Of a DNA stretch of 7,116 bases, positions 4,186-7,116 are shown piece by piece. This DNA is from an archaeon (GTDB taxonomy: Archaea; Iainarchaeota; Iainarchaeia; Iainarchaeales; CSSED10-239). Where the stretch lies: NCBI GenBank assembly GCA_023230325.1, contig JALNXN010000024.1, positions 1 through 7,116 on the forward strand, written 5' to 3'. Position numbers and translations under genes: made by a program. The notes under the pieces were generated by a model, which searched no databases, was not told the origin of the DNA, and saw only the letters and a list, made by a program, of their open reading frames with translations. Each line of letters begins with the position of its first letter. The stretch's first letter is position 1.

Positions 4186-7116
4186 TACTTACATTTATCC
4201 TTACTATCAGCAACTGCAAAATCACTCTCATAGTCTTTTTCAATATTTTTAAAGGTGTCCAATATTTCCTGTCTTAATTCAGTTAATGTAAAATTTGACT
4301 TTACATTACAACCTAAAAGAGCAGTTACCTCATCTTGATTATGATTATCAACAATCATCTCAACAGGAGATTCTAACTTTAAAAGATCTAAAACTAATTT
4401 GTTTATCTTATATCCTTGAGCTATTAACCCTAGAGCATAAATACCAAGCTGTATTCTTCTTTTTTCAACAGGTATTGCACTTTTATTTGTCTTATAATCA
4501 ATAATATCAACAAAACCCTTTAAAGGAGAAGAAAGATAATCAACTCTGTCAACTTTTCCATATATCTTATAATCATCTAAAGTTAAATTAATATCAATTT
4601 CAGTTTCTGTCTTCTCACAAGATTTTATTTCTTCTAAGTTTCTTTTTAAAAATACCTTACAAAGCTCAAGAGTCTCTTTATGGTCTTTTTCAGAAATCTT
4701 ACCTGAAAATTCATTTTTTAAAAGCTCTTTTGAAAGAGTTTCAATATCCTCAAAAGAAGAAAGCTTATTCTTTATGAAAAGCTCTAAGATCCTATGAAGA
4801 TAACTACCCTTAGAAAGAGCAGAACCAGAACCCTCTTCTTCATCCACTTCATCAAACTCACCAATAGCTGGCATTCTATATATATTTTTAATTTCAAATA
4901 GTTTAGGGCAATGCATATAATCCATGATTGAAGAAGGACTAAATGTAAATTCTTCTTTATTAAACTTAATTGAGTTTTTATTTTCTTGATATTTAATAAC
5001 ATCTTTAGATAGTTCTTCTTTGTTTATTATTACTTTATTTATTGTTTCTTGAATATCTAAGGTATTGCTTCTTACTGCAAAATATTTACTTAGTCTTAAG
5101 ACAAGAGAATTAAGGTCATCTGAATCAAGAGAATCTATTAATTGCTCTTTTAACAATGATTTATATTTTTCAGACTTTGAGCTTGGAGCAATTATTGTTG
5201 AAAGAGTATCAGTGTCTTCAGTAAAAGAAATATTTTCATTTTCTAAATAATTAATCTCATCTAAAAATACTGAATTTTTAGAAGAATTGGGCTCAGAGTT
5301 ATAGGATTTTGCAAAAGTTAAGATTAAATCCTCTTCAGCTCTAGTAAATCCAACATAACAAAGACGTCTTTCATCATAGAGAAGTATTTCTTTTTCATAG
5401 GCTTTAAGAGCATCAGCTATTGCTTTTTCTAATTTTTCAGGAAGGAGATCTTTATTTATCTCTTTTACTCTTTCAATCTCTTTTTTTCTATCTTCAATTA
5501 ATTCCTTTGGAATTAATGGTTCATTATGTGTTCTATCTATTGGAAATCTTTTTTCAGCTAAGTTACTTAAGATAACTTTCTTAAACTGAAGTCCTTTACA
5601 TGCATGTATTGTCATTAATCTAACAGCATTAAGGTTTGATACTTTACTTGAATCTATGTTTACTTCAAGTTTATCAAGAATTTCTAAATATTCAATAAAT
5701 GAAAATAAGTCTTTATCATGAAATTCATAGTAGTTTTTTGTAATTTCATAAAAGCTTTTTAAATTAAGTAAATGTTCTGTGTTTTCAATAGTTCTCTTAT
5801 AAGTAAACCTTCTGTTAAGACCAGTAATCTCAAAGATGTCTAAAACAAGAGAAGGTAGTGGTTTATTTGAGATTTTTGTTAAAGCTCTTAGTTTTTCAAC
5901 TACCCTAGTTACTATTTTTTGTGCATTTTCACTTAAAAGAACAGATGACTCTAGTAATGCTTGGTCAATTGATAGGTTTTCATTCCTTTTTGATTTTAAA
6001 TATCTTCCAATCTTAATTGAGTCTTCTGGTTCTAGAGTGTTTTCATAATGGAAAAGATACCACCATGCTTGTTCACCAGTTGCTGTTCTGTTAATTAAGT
6101 TGTTTAATATTGAAAGGTAACAAACAACTGTTTTAATCTCAGCATACTCCAAAAGATTTGTTTTACCTGCATAGGTAAAAGGTATTTTTTTAAGCTCTAA
6201 GGCTTGTTTTATAACTTCAGCTTGTTTATGTGTTCTTATCAAGACTGCTATTTGGTTTAAAGGAGTGTTATTTTCAATTTCTTTTTCAACTTCATCAGAG
6301 ATAAACCTTGCTTCCTCATATTGATCATTAAAAGAAAAGACTTTTACTTTATCTCCCTCTCTATCTTCTGCATTTTGAACTTTTTGACATTCGTTTGAGT
6401 CTTTTTCAAAGTTATTTTTAATTAGGTCATATGCTATGTTTAGAACTGTGTTTGGAGATCTATAAGACTTTGTTAAATTAAAAACATCTGTTTCTTTAAC
6501 AACTTTAAAATTTTCTTCAAAGTTTTTAAAACTATCTTTATAAGCTCCTCTAAAACCATAGATTGATTGATTTAAGTCTCCAACAACAGTAATGTTTCTA
6601 TGTTCTGCTATATATTTTATTAAATCAAACTGTAGTTTGTTTGTATCTTGAAATTCATCTACAAAAACATATTTGTATTGTTCTGTGTATTTAGAGGATC
6701 CATTTATTGTAAAGTATTCTAAGACTAGTTTATTTAAATCTCCATAATCTAGATAATTCTTTTCACGTTTAAAAGTTTCATATTTTTCCCAAGTTTCTAT
6801 AAATTTATTAAATTTTATATAATCATCATAAGTACTAATAAAGCTTTTTAGTTCTTTTTTATATTCCTTTGATGATTTTCTTACATCTTTATCATCATGT
6901 TTAACTTCTTTAAAAATAGTTCTTATTTCTTTTTGTTTTTCTAAATAGAATTGTTCTAGAGAGTCAATAGTTGTAGATTCTAATAGTTTTTTTAAAAGAT
7001 TGTTTTCAATGTATTCTTTTAGATTATCTATGGTTATTCCAAAATCTTTACAGTTTTGGATGGTGTTTATATATCTATTAGAGTAATAAGGTAAGATACC
7101 AAAGTATTTTGTAACT
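4143..7116 (-). CDS. UvrD/PcrA-type helicase fused to a RecB/Cas4-like Fe-S nuclease domain (5' end cut by window)
   Basis: An ATP-driven 3'-5' DNA translocase joined to a nuclease is expected to act in double-strand-break end processing, as AddAB/RecBCD-type enzymes do. The frame is open from 7115 to TGA at 4143 (990 residues present). The amino-terminal part with the Q motif and Walker A is off the right edge. Visible in order, numbered within the fragment: motif II VDEFQDTN (about 152), motif III VVGDLNQSIYGFRGA (about 177-191), SYRSP (about 216), IAVLIRT (about 288), motif V TIHACKGLQF (about 498) and motif VI ERRLCYVGFTRA (about 578). The nuclease domain begins at FSPSSIMDYMHCPKLF (about 722), with GSYLHRI, GKVDRVDY, IDYKTNK (about 871) and QLGIYALG. 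Four cysteines, at 736 and then 975, 978 and 984 (C-x2-C-x5-C), match the AddB/Cas4 iron-sulfur arrangement. The TTG at 6242-6240 is an internal leucine codon, not a start. Base composition is less AT-rich than in the downstream genes. The exact family (AddA/AddB/AdnB-like or archaeal helicase-nuclease) is uncertain; the domain assignment is firm. Confidence 0.95.
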   Translation of the reverse strand, partial: VTKYFGILPYYSNRYINTIQNCKDFGITIDNLKEYIENNLLKKLLESTTIDSLEQFYLEKQKEIRTIFKEVKHDDKDVRKSSKEYKKELKSFISTYDDYIKFNKFIETWEKYETFKREKNYLDYGDLNKLVLEYFTINGSSKYTEQYKYVFVDEFQDTNKLQFDLIKYIAEHRNITVVGDLNQSIYGFRGAYKDSFKNFEENFKVVKETDVFNLTKSYRSPNTVLNIAYDLIKNNFEKDSNECQKVQNAEDREGDKVKVFSFNDQYEEARFISDEVEKEIENNTPLNQIAVLIRTHKQAEVIKQALELKKIPFTYAGKTNLLEYAEIKTVVCYLSILNNLINRTATGEQAWWYLFHYENTLEPEDSIKIGRYLKSKRNENLSIDQALLESSVLLSENAQKIVTRVVEKLRALTKISNKPLPSLVLDIFEITGLNRRFTYKRTIENTEHLLNLKSFYEITKNYYEFHDKDLFSFIEYLEILDKLEVNIDSSKVSNLNAVRLMTIHACKGLQFKKVILSNLAEKRFPIDRTHNEPLIPKELIEDRKKEIERVKEINKDLLPEKLEKAIADALKAYEKEILLYDERRLCYVGFTRAEEDLILTFAKSYNSEPNSSKNSVFLDEINYLENENISFTEDTDTLSTIIAPSSKSEKYKSLLKEQLIDSLDSDDLNSLVLRLSKYFAVRSNTLDIQETINKVIINKEELSKDVIKYQENKNSIKFNKEEFTFSPSSIMDYMHCPKLFEIKNIYRMPAIGEFDEVDEEEGSGSALSKGSYLHRILELFIKNKLSSFEDIETLSKELLKNEFSGKISEKDHKETLELCKVFLKRNLEEIKSCEKTETEIDINLTLDDYKIYGKVDRVDYLSSPLKGFVDIIDYKTNKSAIPVEKRRIQLGIYALGLIAQGYKINKLVLDLLKLESPVEMIVDNHNQDEVTALLGCNVKSNFTLTELRQEILDTFKNIEKDYESDFAVADSKDKCKYCGYKFYCPKWKVE

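Noticed and set aside
4295..6048. Plus-strand frames at 4295-4504, 5065-5250 and 5836-6048, and a second minus-strand frame at 4784-5002.
   Set aside because: All are overlapped by the helicase-nuclease frame, which has clear motifs throughout. None shows independent support.
6240..6242. TTG codon before IRTHKQ that could be read as a start of a 699-residue protein.
   Set aside because: The frame stays open upstream to the window edge and encodes helicase motifs II and III and SYRSP, so this TTG is an internal leucine in IAVLIRT.

Overview
The window is a very AT-rich segment in which every convincing gene lies on the minus strand. Gene order in transcription is therefore from right to left. 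It reads as the end of a conserved repair helicase-nuclease gene followed by accessory, defence-like gene blocks. The organism cannot be named from this stretch. The low GC, AGGTGAT-type ribosome binding sites (4112-4119, 3755-3760, 438-442) and a small protein resembling the archaeal CTP-dependent riboflavin kinase would fit an AT-rich methanogen such as the Methanobacteriales. A low-GC bacterium is not excluded.

Right part (4143 to beyond 7116): a large UvrD/PcrA-type superfamily 1A helicase fused to a C-terminal RecB/Cas4/AddB-like PD-(D/E)XK nuclease domain with a probable four-cysteine iron-sulfur cluster. Its N-terminus, including Walker A, lies off the right edge.

Middle (1252-4106): a four-gene block. 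In transcription order it holds a 76-residue two-helix membrane protein, a 551-residue DUF262-DUF1524 (GmrSD-like, HNH) protein, a 210-residue two-helix membrane protein whose start overlaps the nuclease stop (ATGA), and a 63-residue protein. The last is a free-standing paralogue of the 210-residue protein's C-terminal domain. A 9-bp hairpin at 1225-1245 closes the block.

Left part: a lone 205-residue PD-(D/E)XK nuclease-like gene (517-1134), then a 140-residue RibK-like barrel gene (11-433) near the left edge.

The most striking signal is that the last ~35-45 bases of the helicase gene occur three times in direct orientation: in place (4142-4185), at 1162-1206 and at 460-507. The two downstream copies still read in frame as the C-terminus of the helicase (KFYCPKWKE, stop), but a stop codon lies just upstream of each. 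Each copy sits directly 5' of a gene or gene block, so the region is built as [helicase end]-[block 1]-[helicase end]-[block 2]-[helicase end]-[gene]. This suggests repeated acquisition of accessory cassettes at the 3' end of the helicase gene, each restoring or carrying an allele of that end. No integrase or transposase is visible here.

No stretch longer than 300 bases lacks a gene. The main gaps are 446-516, 1135-1251 and 3748-3875, and they hold the repeats, the hairpin and a candidate promoter. I see no tRNA, rRNA, CRISPR array or insertion sequence.
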